Positions 17,078 to 25,991 of a DNA stretch of 64,000 nt are shown piece by piece. The stretch is from Maribacter_C sp947494565 (GTDB taxonomy: Bacteria > Bacteroidota > Bacteroidia > Flavobacteriales > Flavobacteriaceae). The translations under genes and the position numbers were made by a program. Each line of letters starts with the position of its first letter. The stretch's first letter is position 1. A model generated the notes under the pieces. It did no database searches, was not told the DNA's origin, and was given only the letters and a program-made list of their open reading frames with translations. Location of the stretch: NCBI RefSeq assembly GCF_047345415.1, contig NZ_JBLFEP010000008.1:57626-121625 (forward strand). Reading direction: 5' to 3'.

Positions 17078-20000
17078 CTATTGTAAAATTGCGAGCTGAC
17101 CATCCAACAAAGCTTTTACTTCTGGCTTACAGCTACCACAGCCCAAACCGGCCCCGGTTTCAGAACATAGTTTATTAAAAGTATCACAGCCACCGGCAAT
17201 AGCATCCCATATATTACCTTCCCCAACCTGACTACACGAACAAATCAGTTTTCCTTTTAGTGGCATCGTATTTGACGCTCCACGCAGGAGTTCATTCCGT
17301 TTTTCAGAGAGTTCGATTTCTTCTTCAATCAAGCGCTTGAACTCTGCAAATTCGTTTTTATCCCCCATCAGAATAGCTCCCTTTAACATATCATCTTTAA
17401 CGATACATTTTTTATAGAAGCGTTTACTGGCATCCATCAAAATTATTTCCTCATAGGCACTATCCTCTTTTGGCGCGTTCACCATACCGATACTGCACAA
17501 ATCAAGATTCTCGAACTTTAGAATATTCATTAATACGGAACCGGTATAGATACTGCTAAAATCCCCGAGAATATAGTTGGCCGCAATGTCAGCTTGTTGC
17601 TCCGCGGCGGATGTGATTCCGAATAGCGCGTTTTCAAACTCCGCAATTTCACCCAAGGCAAATATCGAAGGATTGCTTGTTTGCAAATACGAATTGACGA
17701 CTACCCCACGTCGGGTTTCGAGATTCGATTGTTTCGCCAGTTCAATATTCGGTCGTGTGCCAATTGCATAGACGATAGCATTGCACTGTATCGTTCGACC
17801 TGTTTTGAGATTCACCAAGAGGGAGTCCGTACTTTCCTTTTCCTCAAAAACGGTGCTCACTTCATTATCAAAATAGATGTTGATTCCTCGCTCGACAACA
17901 TCCTCGGCCAATAGGCGACTCGCTACATTATCGAGCTGTCGCTCCATCAATCGGGGGGCGCGTTGTACAATGCTGATATTGACGTGTATTTTCTTTAAGG
18001 CCGCGGCGAGTTCTAATCCAAGTAATCCCCCTCCTACGATGACCACATGCTGTTCTTCGGCCGCCAATCCGGTTTCTTTCAGGTATCTTTTCAGCTTGTC
18101 GGCATCACCACGTTCACGCATCGTAAACCGACCCGGAACGTCCATTTTTACTTCGCTGGGTACAAAGGCGCGACTTCCTGTCGCCATCACTAGCAGGTCG
18201 TATGAATGTTGGTTTCCATCAGTATCCATAACCTTTTGGGCAGTTTCATCGATGTTTGTTATTCCGATTCCGGGATGTAGGTTTACATTCAACTTTTCCA
18301 GTTCGCCTTGCTTTAGTTTTTCTAGGGATTCCCAAGACAATTCATCACTCACATATTCTGGAAGCAAAACCCGATTGTAAAAGGGGTCCTTTTCTTTGGA
18401 AAACACATGCAAAACATCTTTTTGATTTTTCTCGCGATACGATTGTATAAAGCGATAGGCAGCAGCCCCAGCACCGATGACGACTATTTTCTGCTCTTGC
18501 TTTACAAATTTCTCCACTTGAACCGCACAGTATTTAAAATCAGGTTCTTTGGAAACCGGGTCGACAATATCATTCGTAATATTATTGGCGCGACCAAAAT
18601 CATTATTCAATACTTTGCCCCAATGCATCGGAAGAAAAACGACACCATCCCTACTATCGCCAGTCACTTTTACCTTTACTTGCACTGCTCCCCTACGGCT
18701 TTTGATAACGGCGATATCACCATCTTTCAGTTTTCGTAGATACGCATCAACCTTGTTCATCTCAAGATAAGGTTGCGGAATATGAGTGAGCAAACGCTTG
18801 ACTTTTCCTGTTTTGGTTCGGGTGTGCCATTGGTCCCGAATACGACCTGTATTTAAGATTAAAGGGAAATCAATATCAGTTGCTTCGGATGAATTGTAAA
18901 GCGTAGCTGGTGTATTAAAATGTGCCTTCGTATCATGCGTATAGAAGATATTGTCCTTGAAAAGTCTCGGGGTACCCGGATGCGTAGGATGGGGAACCGG
19001 CCATTGAAAACTTCCTTCGTTTTTTAGTCGGTCATAATTGAGTCCGGAAATATCGATATTGGTGCCTTTGGTCAACAGACAATGCTCGTCATAGACTTCG
19101 CTGGCAGTGGAGTAATCAAAACCTTTAAAACCCATCGCTTGTGCAAAGCGCCACAAGATTTCCACATCGGGCAAAGCTTCCGCAGGTGGGTCGATTACTT
19201 TGGGCAAATAGCTGATACGACGCTCAGAATTGGTCATCGTTCCCTCCTTCTCTAACCAACCTGCTGCAGGTAGGAGCAGATCTGCGAACTTGGTAGTTTC
19301 AGAATCATGGGAAATATCCTGAACTACCACAAAAGCTGCATTTTTCAATGCACGTTCTACTTTGTGTGCGTTGGGCATACTTACGACCGGGTTCGTACAG
19401 ATAATCCAAATAGCTTTTAGTTTCCCTTTTTCCAAAGCATCGAACATTTCGGTGGCCGTATAACCGGGTTCACCTTGGATTTCCTTTCCTCCCCAAAAAT
19501 CATGGACTTCTTTTCTATGGATCGGATTTCCTAAATCTTTATGAGCGGCCAAAAGGTTTGCCATCCCTCCTACTTCACGACCGCCCATCGCGTTGGGTTG
19601 TCCTGTGAGTGAAAATGGACCGCAACCGGGTTTGCCAATTTGACCCGTTAAAAGGGAAATATTGAGAAGGGACACGTTCTTAGCCACCCCAATCACACTT
19701 TGATTGAGTCCCATCGTCCACATGCTTAAAAATTTGCTCGATTCTGCAATGTACTGCGCCGCTTTGCGGATTTCAGAGGCTGGAATACCACACTTGTCTG
19801 CCGCTTGTCTAATGGAAAGGGAAAAGGCCATTTCTTTGACGGCCTCAAAATTGACCGTGTGCTTCTTTATAAAATTCTTATCGATTTTTCGTTTGTCTAT
19901 CAACCAACGGGCAATCGCATTGAATAAAACAACATCGGTACCGGGAAGAATCTGCAAATGCAAATCAGCTGCGGCGGCTGTTTGTGTTTTTCTAGGGTCA

Positions 20001-20608
20001 ACAACAATGACTTTGACTTCGGAGTTATCTGCCTTCCGTTGCTCTAAACGACGATACAAAATCGGATGGCACCAAGCGGGATTCGCACCGGCAATCAAAA
20101 AAGTATCGGCAAGTTCTATATCCGCATAAGCAATGGGCACGGAATCTTCACCTACCGTTTTTTTATAGCCGACCACCGCAGAACTCATACACAAACGAGA
20201 GTTGGTATCGATATTATTCGTCCCGATAAAGCCTTTGGCGATCTTGTTGGCAAGGTAATACTCCTCGGTCAAGCATTGACCGGACACATAAAAGCCCACA
20301 CTATTGGGACCATGTTTGGCAATGATACTTTTAAAAACCGCGGCGGCGCGTTCAAAAGCCGTATCCCAAGAGACTTTTTGCAAGGGGTGGTTTCTGCTCC
20401 AACGCATTTCAGGGTGCAAAATACGGTCGCTAGTATCTTGGGCTACATAATTTAGATTGCGCCCTTTAGAGCAGAGCATACCTTTATTTACAGGGTAGTC
20501 TTCATCACCTTCTACCGTAATCGTACCCCTAGTATCTACAGTAACTTCAATACCGCAACCCACACCACAATAGGAACAAATCGTCTTTTCTGTTTTCTTT
20601 TTCTGCAT
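17078..20608 (-). CDS. nasA: Assimilatory nitrate reductase fused to an FAD/NAD and BFD electron-transfer module
   Basis: 1176 residues, clearly longer than catalytic NasA alone (about 700-900). Order: N-terminal [4Fe-4S] site (CSYCGVGCGIEV ... CSKGRN, about 11-52); Mo-bisMGD catalytic domain to about 590; molybdopterin-dinucleotide binding domain (about 590-690, TGRIRDQWHTRTKTGK); FAD/NAD(P) oxidoreductase (about 705-1090, VVIGAGAAAYRFI and VVIVGGGLLGLELAAAL); and a C-terminal BFD-like [2Fe-2S] domain (CSCSQVGEGNIWDAI ... GCGSCKPEV). The last two parts correspond to the separate NasB electron-transfer subunit in Bacillus, so the protein may take electrons from NAD(P)H itself. It reduces nitrate to nitrite in the cytoplasm. 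A TACGTA pair lies 52-67 bp before the ATG. Confidence 0.92.
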   Translation of the reverse strand: MQKKKTEKTICSYCGVGCGIEVTVDTRGTITVEGDEDYPVNKGMLCSKGRNLNYVAQDTSDRILHPEMRWSRNHPLQKVSWDTAFERAAAVFKSIIAKHGPNSVGFYVSGQCLTEEYYLANKIAKGFIGTNNIDTNSRLCMSSAVVGYKKTVGEDSVPIAYADIELADTFLIAGANPAWCHPILYRRLEQRKADNSEVKVIVVDPRKTQTAAAADLHLQILPGTDVVLFNAIARWLIDKRKIDKNFIKKHTVNFEAVKEMAFSLSIRQAADKCGIPASEIRKAAQYIAESSKFLSMWTMGLNQSVIGVAKNVSLLNISLLTGQIGKPGCGPFSLTGQPNAMGGREVGGMANLLAAHKDLGNPIHRKEVHDFWGGKEIQGEPGYTATEMFDALEKGKLKAIWIICTNPVVSMPNAHKVERALKNAAFVVVQDISHDSETTKFADLLLPAAGWLEKEGTMTNSERRISYLPKVIDPPAEALPDVEILWRFAQAMGFKGFDYSTASEVYDEHCLLTKGTNIDISGLNYDRLKNEGSFQWPVPHPTHPGTPRLFKDNIFYTHDTKAHFNTPATLYNSSEATDIDFPLILNTGRIRDQWHTRTKTGKVKRLLTHIPQPYLEMNKVDAYLRKLKDGDIAVIKSRRGAVQVKVKVTGDSRDGVVFLPMHWGKVLNNDFGRANNITNDIVDPVSKEPDFKYCAVQVEKFVKQEQKIVVIGAGAAAYRFIQSYREKNQKDVLHVFSKEKDPFYNRVLLPEYVSDELSWESLEKLKQGELEKLNVNLHPGIGITNIDETAQKVMDTDGNQHSYDLLVMATGSRAFVPSEVKMDVPGRFTMRERGDADKLKRYLKETGLAAEEQHVVIVGGGLLGLELAAALKKIHVNISIVQRAPRLMERQLDNVASRLLAEDVVERGINIYFDNEVSTVFEEKESTDSLLVNLKTGRTIQCNAIVYAIGTRPNIELAKQSNLETRRGVVVNSYLQTSNPSIFALGEIAEFENALFGITSAAEQQADIAANYILGDFSSIYTGSVLMNILKFENLDLCSIGMVNAPKEDSAYEEIILMDASKRFYKKCIVKDDMLKGAILMGDKNEFAEFKRLIEEEIELSEKRNELLRGASNTMPLKGKLICSCSQVGEGNIWDAIAGGCDTFNKLCSETGAGLGCGSCKPEVKALLDGQLAILQ

Positions 20609-20659
20609 TGCGCAATCTATCTATGACAGCATCATATTTGAACAAGCAAATTAGAAAAA

Positions 20660-20675
20660 TACGTACTAATACGTA
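20660..20675. promoter_or_regulatory. TACGTA-N4-TACGTA box upstream of nasA
   Basis: Two palindromic TACGTA hexamers at 20660-20665 and 20670-20675, exactly 10 bp apart, 52 bp before the nitrate reductase start. The same 10-bp-phased hexamers lie before nrtA and between cobA and nirB, so this is a strong candidate operator for the nitrate regulon. Confidence 0.65.
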
Positions 20676-20763
20676 GTAATAATATGGTAATAGTTAGCGG
20701 GTATTTTCAGGGTATTGCTAAAAAAAGGGAATGAAATTACTATTATCAAAATATAAATCGGCC

Positions 20764-21432
20764 TTAGACCAAATTGAATTCTTGTGCTTTTTTTGAGAGG
20801 TCCATTAAGTTTTTGACCGCCATCTTGCGCATGAGATTAAAACGGTGTGTTTCTACAGTACGTTTGCTATTTTGTAGCTTTTCGGCAATTTGTTTATTTG
20901 TCAATCCTGATAAGACCAACTCTAAGACCTGAATTTCCTTATTGGTCAAATCAAAGGGATTGTTCGTACGTATGTTTTTGTCGTGACTCTCATTACTCTT
21001 TGCTTTTGGATTCAGCAAATTGTTGACCAAAACATTCGAAATATCCCCGCTATAGTACTTTCCACCTTCCTGTACCGTATGAATGGCCTTGATGAACTCT
21101 ACTTTACCGGTATCCTTGAGCAAATAACCCTTGGCACCTGCCGCCACGGATTGCAAAATATACTCCTCAGAATCGTGCATAGAGAGAATAATGCATTTGA
21201 CTTCTGCATTTGCAGCACTTAATTTTTCCACCGCTTCGATACCCGTCATCCTAGGCATTCGAATATCGATAATCAGTATATCCGGTTTTTTGGCTTCTAC
21301 AAGCGCTATTGCTTCAGTACCATCAGCACCTTCCCCAATAACAACCAAATCTTCTTCGCTTTCTAAAAGGGCACGAATACCATCGCGCACTAGTACATGG
21401 TCGTCAACTAAAACTATGGTAGTTTGATTCAA
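20764..21432 (-). CDS. NarL/FixJ-type response regulator (nitrate regulon)
   Basis: 222 residues. Receiver domain 1-120 (VLVDDHVLVRDGIRALL; phospho-Asp in ILIIDIRMPRMTG, about 57; Lys in GYLLKD) and a LuxR-type HTH at about 155-220 (DLTNKEIQVLELVLSGLTNKQIAEKL, RTVETHRFNLMRKM). Start: no ATG precedes the receiver; the first usable codon is TTG at 21432, with an in-frame ATT just before. The natural partner is the NarX-like kinase at 32155-33996 of the same gene island. A single TACGTA hexamer 26 bp upstream suggests autoregulation. Confidence 0.88.
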   Translation of the reverse strand: MNQTTIVLVDDHVLVRDGIRALLESEEDLVVIGEGADGTEAIALVEAKKPDILIIDIRMPRMTGIEAVEKLSAANAEVKCIILSMHDSEEYILQSVAAGAKGYLLKDTGKVEFIKAIHTVQEGGKYYSGDISNVLVNNLLNPKAKSNESHDKNIRTNNPFDLTNKEIQVLELVLSGLTNKQIAEKLQNSKRTVETHRFNLMRKMAVKNLMDLSKKAQEFNLV

Positions 21433-21518
21433 AATACGATAATACTATAAGTAGTTATACGTACAAATATAGCATTTTTGTTGGGTGCTCGACGTGGAAT
21501 GTAGGATGTTATTCAAAT

Positions 21519-21580
21519 GTCAGTCTGAGCATAATCAAAGCCCCTTTGTATTCCTAATCCTTCGACTCCACTGAGGATGG
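21519..21580. repeat. REP-like palindromic element
   Basis: GTCAGTCTGAGC at 21519-21530 and CTTCGACTCCACTGAGGATG at 21560-21579 are arms of the same REP family as at 17009-17071, and further partial copies follow to about 21650. It fills the gap between the response regulator and the outer-membrane channel gene. Confidence 0.45.
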
Positions 21581-21716
21581 CGCAGCGTAAAAGTGTTTCA
21601 ATACACTTCAAAGGAGCCTGTACAAATCGAAGTCAAGTACTCAGGATGATCGTACGAACAAAAAAGCTACCACAACCCCAGAGGGTCATGATAGCCTATC
21701 GAAGCATCTTTACGGA

Positions 21717-23009
21717 CTAGTCTTTCTTGGCCGTGTTCAGGAATTTTGGTTTCATGGTGAGTTGCACCCAAGCCCAGTTTTGCGTACCGGCGGCCAAATC
21801 TTCGGAAACTCCTTTCAACTCATACATACCGTCGTTCGCGAACATTTGGGAATAGCCGATCGCTAACCCGTAACCTTTGAATTTCTTGGCGAATACCAGG
21901 TCTACCTCTGTGCCCAATGACTTTTCTCCACTCGCTAATTCTTGCTCTCCGCTGAAGTTCAACACCTTTACCAATAAACTTGAGGTCTTACCAAGGGTAA
22001 ACTTGGCACTTGCGTGTATGTCGAACAATCCAATGGAATTGGCATGATTTCCAACATAGAAATAATCCATAAACCCGTTGAACTTATGATTGGTGCCATA
22101 TAAGGGAAAGAAGGCTCCCGTTTCGCCCGCTTCTCCATCATTTCCGCTGATGACCTCGACCCCTATGCCTAGACCTACCTTTGAGGTCGCCTTATAACTC
22201 AAGTCCAATCCCAGTAAATAAGCACCTTTGACATCGACTTGCCCCTGTCGTTCACCTGTTTGAATAAAGGCGTTGAGCGCCGCCCCGAAGCTTCCTTTTT
22301 TATAGTTCAAATGGGTTCCTAGGGTCTGAAGATTACTAGTACCATCGGCTACACGGGCATCCGCTTCTCCCGTAAAATTCTGGAAGCCATTGTTCAAAAG
22401 CAATAAACTTCCTGAAAGATTCGTCCATTGTTGTTTCAAATAGGCATACTGCATGGTCTTATAGGTAAAGAAACCTGCTGTGTTATAGGCCGTTCCAACG
22501 GACTGAAATCCTGTGGGATTATCAAAATCCTGACTAAAGGCGAGACCGATATCGAGCATGAACTTCTCGCTCTTGTATTTTAGAAGCCCCGCATCATGAT
22601 TACGTGCTTGTTGTGCCCAATCGAGTCCGCCAAAAATGCGTTGGTCATCATAGGAGAGTACTTGGCGCCCTAGTTTTGTAGACCACCCCTTTCCAAGGTG
22701 GATATTTGCCCAAGCCTCGAAGACCGCAAAAGAATCGTTTTGATCATCGGGCAATATTTGTCGATTTTCCCCCCAAACCATTACATCCTGTAGGCTAACA
22801 TAGAATTGATAGGAATCAAAGGTATACCCCGCATTAAGACGTATTCTGGTCGAAATCGCGTAACCCGGATCCGCAGCATCGGGAATAATGCTTCCAAAGC
22901 CATTGCGGTACTCTGTTCTCGGCTTAAACTGACCATCTAAAGTAAATTGTGCAAAGGTAAATGTAGTGCATAGCAAGGCTAGGACAACTACGAGTTGTTG
23001 TTTTTTCAT
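21717..23009 (-). CDS. Outer-membrane beta-barrel (alginate-export/porin-like), nitrate operon
   Basis: 430 residues with a signal peptide (VVVLALLCTTFTFAQ). The body consists of alternating amphipathic beta strands with aromatic turns (YKSEKFMLDIGLAFSQDF, WTNLSGSLLLLNNGFQNF) and ends in a beta-strand, as in outer-membrane barrels; the pattern is that of alginate-export-type porins. It is the last gene of the nrtA-B-C-D direction, 112 bp after the last ATPase gene, so it is best read as a channel letting nitrate or another small anion through the outer membrane. Substrate is inferred from location alone. Confidence 0.75.
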   Translation of the reverse strand: MKKQQLVVVLALLCTTFTFAQFTLDGQFKPRTEYRNGFGSIIPDAADPGYAISTRIRLNAGYTFDSYQFYVSLQDVMVWGENRQILPDDQNDSFAVFEAWANIHLGKGWSTKLGRQVLSYDDQRIFGGLDWAQQARNHDAGLLKYKSEKFMLDIGLAFSQDFDNPTGFQSVGTAYNTAGFFTYKTMQYAYLKQQWTNLSGSLLLLNNGFQNFTGEADARVADGTSNLQTLGTHLNYKKGSFGAALNAFIQTGERQGQVDVKGAYLLGLDLSYKATSKVGLGIGVEVISGNDGEAGETGAFFPLYGTNHKFNGFMDYFYVGNHANSIGLFDIHASAKFTLGKTSSLLVKVLNFSGEQELASGEKSLGTEVDLVFAKKFKGYGLAIGYSQMFANDGMYELKGVSEDLAAGTQNWAWVQLTMKPKFLNTAKKD

Positions 23010-23120
23010 CTGTGTATTTTTAATGGATTCTTAAAGGTTGTATGTCATTCGCCACTATAGCAATCGAAAGGCAATAACGCTTAGTAAGCTCAGTTCATAC
23101 GTGTGATTTAATTTTGGTTA

Positions 23121-23942
23121 TCAGTGCTCTAAAAAGTCTATCAAATGTTTGCGATAGGTGTAATAATCATCATGCTCCAATACGGATTTTCTAGTACGGG
23201 GACGTTCGAATTCAATATCCAGTATATCTCCAATTTTAGCCCTTGGACCACTGGTCATCATAACCACCCTATCGGCCAGAAAAATGGCTTCATCAACATC
23301 ATGTGTAATCATTACGGCGGTAATTTTTTCTTTGTTCCAGATTTCTATTAGAATGTCTTGCAGTTCTCCACGGGTCAAGGAATCGAGCATGCCGAAAGGT
23401 TCATCGAGTAAGAGCACTTTGGGCTTTATAGCAAAAGCCCTGGCAATACCAACTCGTTGTTGCATGCCTTGCGATAATTCGATGGCCTTTTTATCGAAAG
23501 CGCCATCAAGTCCTACTTTGTGTAAATAGTATTTGGCGATGTCTTTTCGTTGTGCCTTTGTAGCATGGGGAAAGACTTGATTGACTCCCAACAACACATT
23601 TTCCAAAGCGGTCATCCAGGGCATGAGACTTGGCGATTGAAAAATCACTCCGCGATCGGGTCCAGGGCCTTTTACAGGGTTCCCCAAAACGGCAATGTTT
23701 CCTCCTGAAATTGGGTTTAGGCCTGCAATCATTGATAACATGGTCGTTTTTCCGCAACCGGAGTGCCCGATAATAGTAACGAACTCTTCCTTCATTATTT
23801 GCAGGTTCAAATCTTCCAATACCACATAATCACCTTTTGGTGTGGAATATACCTTCTTCAGTTTCGATAGGTCCAACATCACTTTCGACGGAAATAGAAT
23901 TCCGTTTTCGGTGATTGGTTTTGTCATACTTGCTGTACTCAT
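23121..23942 (-). CDS. nrtD: Nitrate ABC transporter ATP-binding protein
   Basis: 273 residues, one ABC ATPase: Walker A GHSGCGKTT, signature LSQGMQQRVGIARA (LSQG for LSGG), Walker B KVLLLDEPFGMLD, switch His in ITHDVDEA. Its sequence pattern is of the nitrate/sulfonate/taurine family. It follows the paralogous ATPase with 12 bp between. The C-terminal substrate-binding domain found on cyanobacterial NrtC is absent. Confidence 0.85.
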   Translation of the reverse strand: MSTASMTKPITENGILFPSKVMLDLSKLKKVYSTPKGDYVVLEDLNLQIMKEEFVTIIGHSGCGKTTMLSMIAGLNPISGGNIAVLGNPVKGPGPDRGVIFQSPSLMPWMTALENVLLGVNQVFPHATKAQRKDIAKYYLHKVGLDGAFDKKAIELSQGMQQRVGIARAFAIKPKVLLLDEPFGMLDSLTRGELQDILIEIWNKEKITAVMITHDVDEAIFLADRVVMMTSGPRAKIGDILDIEFERPRTRKSVLEHDDYYTYRKHLIDFLEH

Positions 23943-23954
23943 GGTTTTCTTTTT

Positions 23955-24794
23955 TTAGGCTACAAAACTCTTTGGTGGGATTTCAGGAAGTACGAATTCC
24001 TCTTGGGAAACCGATTTACGAGACTCACCTATATCCATCAAGTATTCGATGATGGCATTTCTAGTTTTCTTATAATTTGGATTATCATTCAAAGCTGTCT
24101 TGTCTCTCGGCCGTTCAATATCAATTTTAAACTCCGGACCCAAAGTCGCATTTGGTCCAGGCTTTAAAGGAATAATTCTATCCGCCATATAAATACCTTC
24201 GTCTACATCATTGGTAATCAAGAGCGCAGTGCGTTTGTCTTTACTCCAGATATTCAAAATCTCATCTTGAAGATTACCCCGGGTCAGAGCGTCTAAAGCT
24301 CCTAAAGGTTCGTCCATGATGATCATCTCAGGATTCATGGCCAAGGCCCTTGCGACCGCCACACGCTGACGCATTCCCCCAGATAGTTCCTTTGGTCTTT
24401 TGTTAATCGCAGGCGTTAGGCTGACCATATCGACATAGTCCCGAACCCTCTGCTGTAATGTACTTTTAGACTCCTTTGGAAAAGCTTCTTTGACCGCCAT
24501 ATAGACATTCTGCCCTACCGTTAACCACGGCAATAAGGAATAGTTTTGAAAAATCACGCCCCTTTCATGACTTGTATCCACCACAGGTTCTCCTTTGAAC
24601 AAAACCTCACCGCTGCTTGGCTTTAGGAGTCCATTGATCAGGTTGACCAAAGTTGTTTTTCCACTTCCGGTAAAGCCCACGATGGCAACAAATTCTCCTT
24701 CCTCTATAGAGAGATTGATATCTGAAAGCACTTCAGTAGCGTTTTCTCCTTCTCCGTAGGTTTTATTGATGTTATTTAGTTCTAGGTATGCCAT
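23955..24794 (-). CDS. nrtC: Nitrate ABC transporter ATP-binding protein (second)
   Basis: 279 residues, one ABC ATPase: Walker A GFTGSGKTT, signature LSGGMRQRVAVARA, Walker B EMIIMDEPLGALD. The switch position reads ITNDVDEG (Asn for the usual His), which may weaken its hydrolysis and mark a division of labour with the sister ATPase, where His is present. It follows the permease gene by 58 bp. The cyanobacterial NrtC C-terminal extension is absent, so the symbol reflects order only. Confidence 0.85.
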   Translation of the reverse strand: MAYLELNNINKTYGEGENATEVLSDINLSIEEGEFVAIVGFTGSGKTTLVNLINGLLKPSSGEVLFKGEPVVDTSHERGVIFQNYSLLPWLTVGQNVYMAVKEAFPKESKSTLQQRVRDYVDMVSLTPAINKRPKELSGGMRQRVAVARALAMNPEMIIMDEPLGALDALTRGNLQDEILNIWSKDKRTALLITNDVDEGIYMADRIIPLKPGPNATLGPEFKIDIERPRDKTALNDNPNYKKTRNAIIEYLMDIGESRKSVSQEEFVLPEIPPKSFVA

Positions 24795-24852
24795 CTTTTT
24801 AGTTATGAATGATTCGTCTTACGTCTAGCAGTGTAGCTGTCTTATATCTTTT

Positions 24853-25953
24853 TTATACTCCCTCGTTTTTGTTGAACGAGACCATATTCTGTACGGTTAG
24901 CATCAGTCTATCCAATAAGAAACCGATGATACCGATGATGAACATGGCCACGATAATTTTTGCGTTTGAATCGTTCGCTCCGTTTTGGAATTCTTCCCAA
25001 ACAAAGAGTCCTAGTCCTTGACTTTGGGCCAATAGTTCGATGGCAATTAAAACCATCCAAGCTACTGAAAGGGTAATTCGTAATCCCGTAAAGATCAAGG
25101 GTAAGGAGGAAGGCAAAATCACTTTAAACACCTTTTGAAACGTGCCTAATTTTAAAACTTTTGCAACATTGATGTAATCTTTATCCACCGAAGAAACGCC
25201 CATAGCCGTATTGACGAGCGTCGCCCACATGGCACATAAACCCACACTTATAAAGGAAATCACGAAAGCATTATCCGAGCTATCCCCAATATACAAGGTC
25301 TTTACGATCATGAAAACCAGTAAGTACCAAACTACAGGGGATACGGGTTTAAAAACTTGAATAAACCAGTTGAACGCACTTCGTAACGAGGGACTCAAAC
25401 CGATAATAACTCCAATAGGTACAGCAATTAAAAGCGCCAATAGAAAACCAGCGAACACGGTTTTTATACTGGTCAAAACAATATCCACAAAGGAGGCACG
25501 ACCGGTATAGACAATCGCATCTTTACCCTGTTCCACTAACTTGATATTCGTTTCGGCCATCTTTTCAACAAAGGCTGCTTTGTCTGCAGTAATTACTTTG
25601 TGGTCTGCAATTAAGGCCTGTAGCGAACTCCAAACTTGAGCCGGAGAAGGCAGTGTATTCGGTTGACAACTACTATCGCCTGAGGCGATACAGGCACGTT
25701 CGGCATCTGCCGCTGCCTGCCCCTGTTCCGTTAGTGCCTTCTCGATTTTGTAGGCTGCTTCTTTATTATACAGGGCCTTGGAACCCAAATGCCATAAGCC
25801 CAAAAACAATAGGATCGAGACAATGGTAATTCCCGTTTTCTTTAAGGAAGAAATAATATCCCCCTTTTGAAACTTTGGCGTAAACTTGACGACCAAAGGC
25901 TTTAAAAATGCCAAGGGTTGACTTTCTTTTTTTAATGTGATTTCTTGTTCCAT
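24853..25953 (-). CDS. nrtB: Nitrate ABC transporter permease
   Basis: 366 residues, a BPD-type inner-membrane permease: a first transmembrane segment (ITIVSILLFLGLWHLG) after a Lys-rich start, a hydrophilic insertion of about 100 residues, then five or six segments including LLALLIAVPIGVIIG, and the EAA loop region (FQKVFKVILPSSLPLIFTGLRI). Located between the binding protein and the two ATPases, with 38 bp to the former. The large periplasmic loop contains two Cys (CIASGDSSC) that may form a disulfide. Confidence 0.88.
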   Translation of the reverse strand: MEQEITLKKESQPLAFLKPLVVKFTPKFQKGDIISSLKKTGITIVSILLFLGLWHLGSKALYNKEAAYKIEKALTEQGQAAADAERACIASGDSSCQPNTLPSPAQVWSSLQALIADHKVITADKAAFVEKMAETNIKLVEQGKDAIVYTGRASFVDIVLTSIKTVFAGFLLALLIAVPIGVIIGLSPSLRSAFNWFIQVFKPVSPVVWYLLVFMIVKTLYIGDSSDNAFVISFISVGLCAMWATLVNTAMGVSSVDKDYINVAKVLKLGTFQKVFKVILPSSLPLIFTGLRITLSVAWMVLIAIELLAQSQGLGLFVWEEFQNGANDSNAKIIVAMFIIGIIGFLLDRLMLTVQNMVSFNKNEGV

Positions 25954-25991
25954 GCTGCTTTACTTTGCTTCGATTATGAGAATAGAATTTC

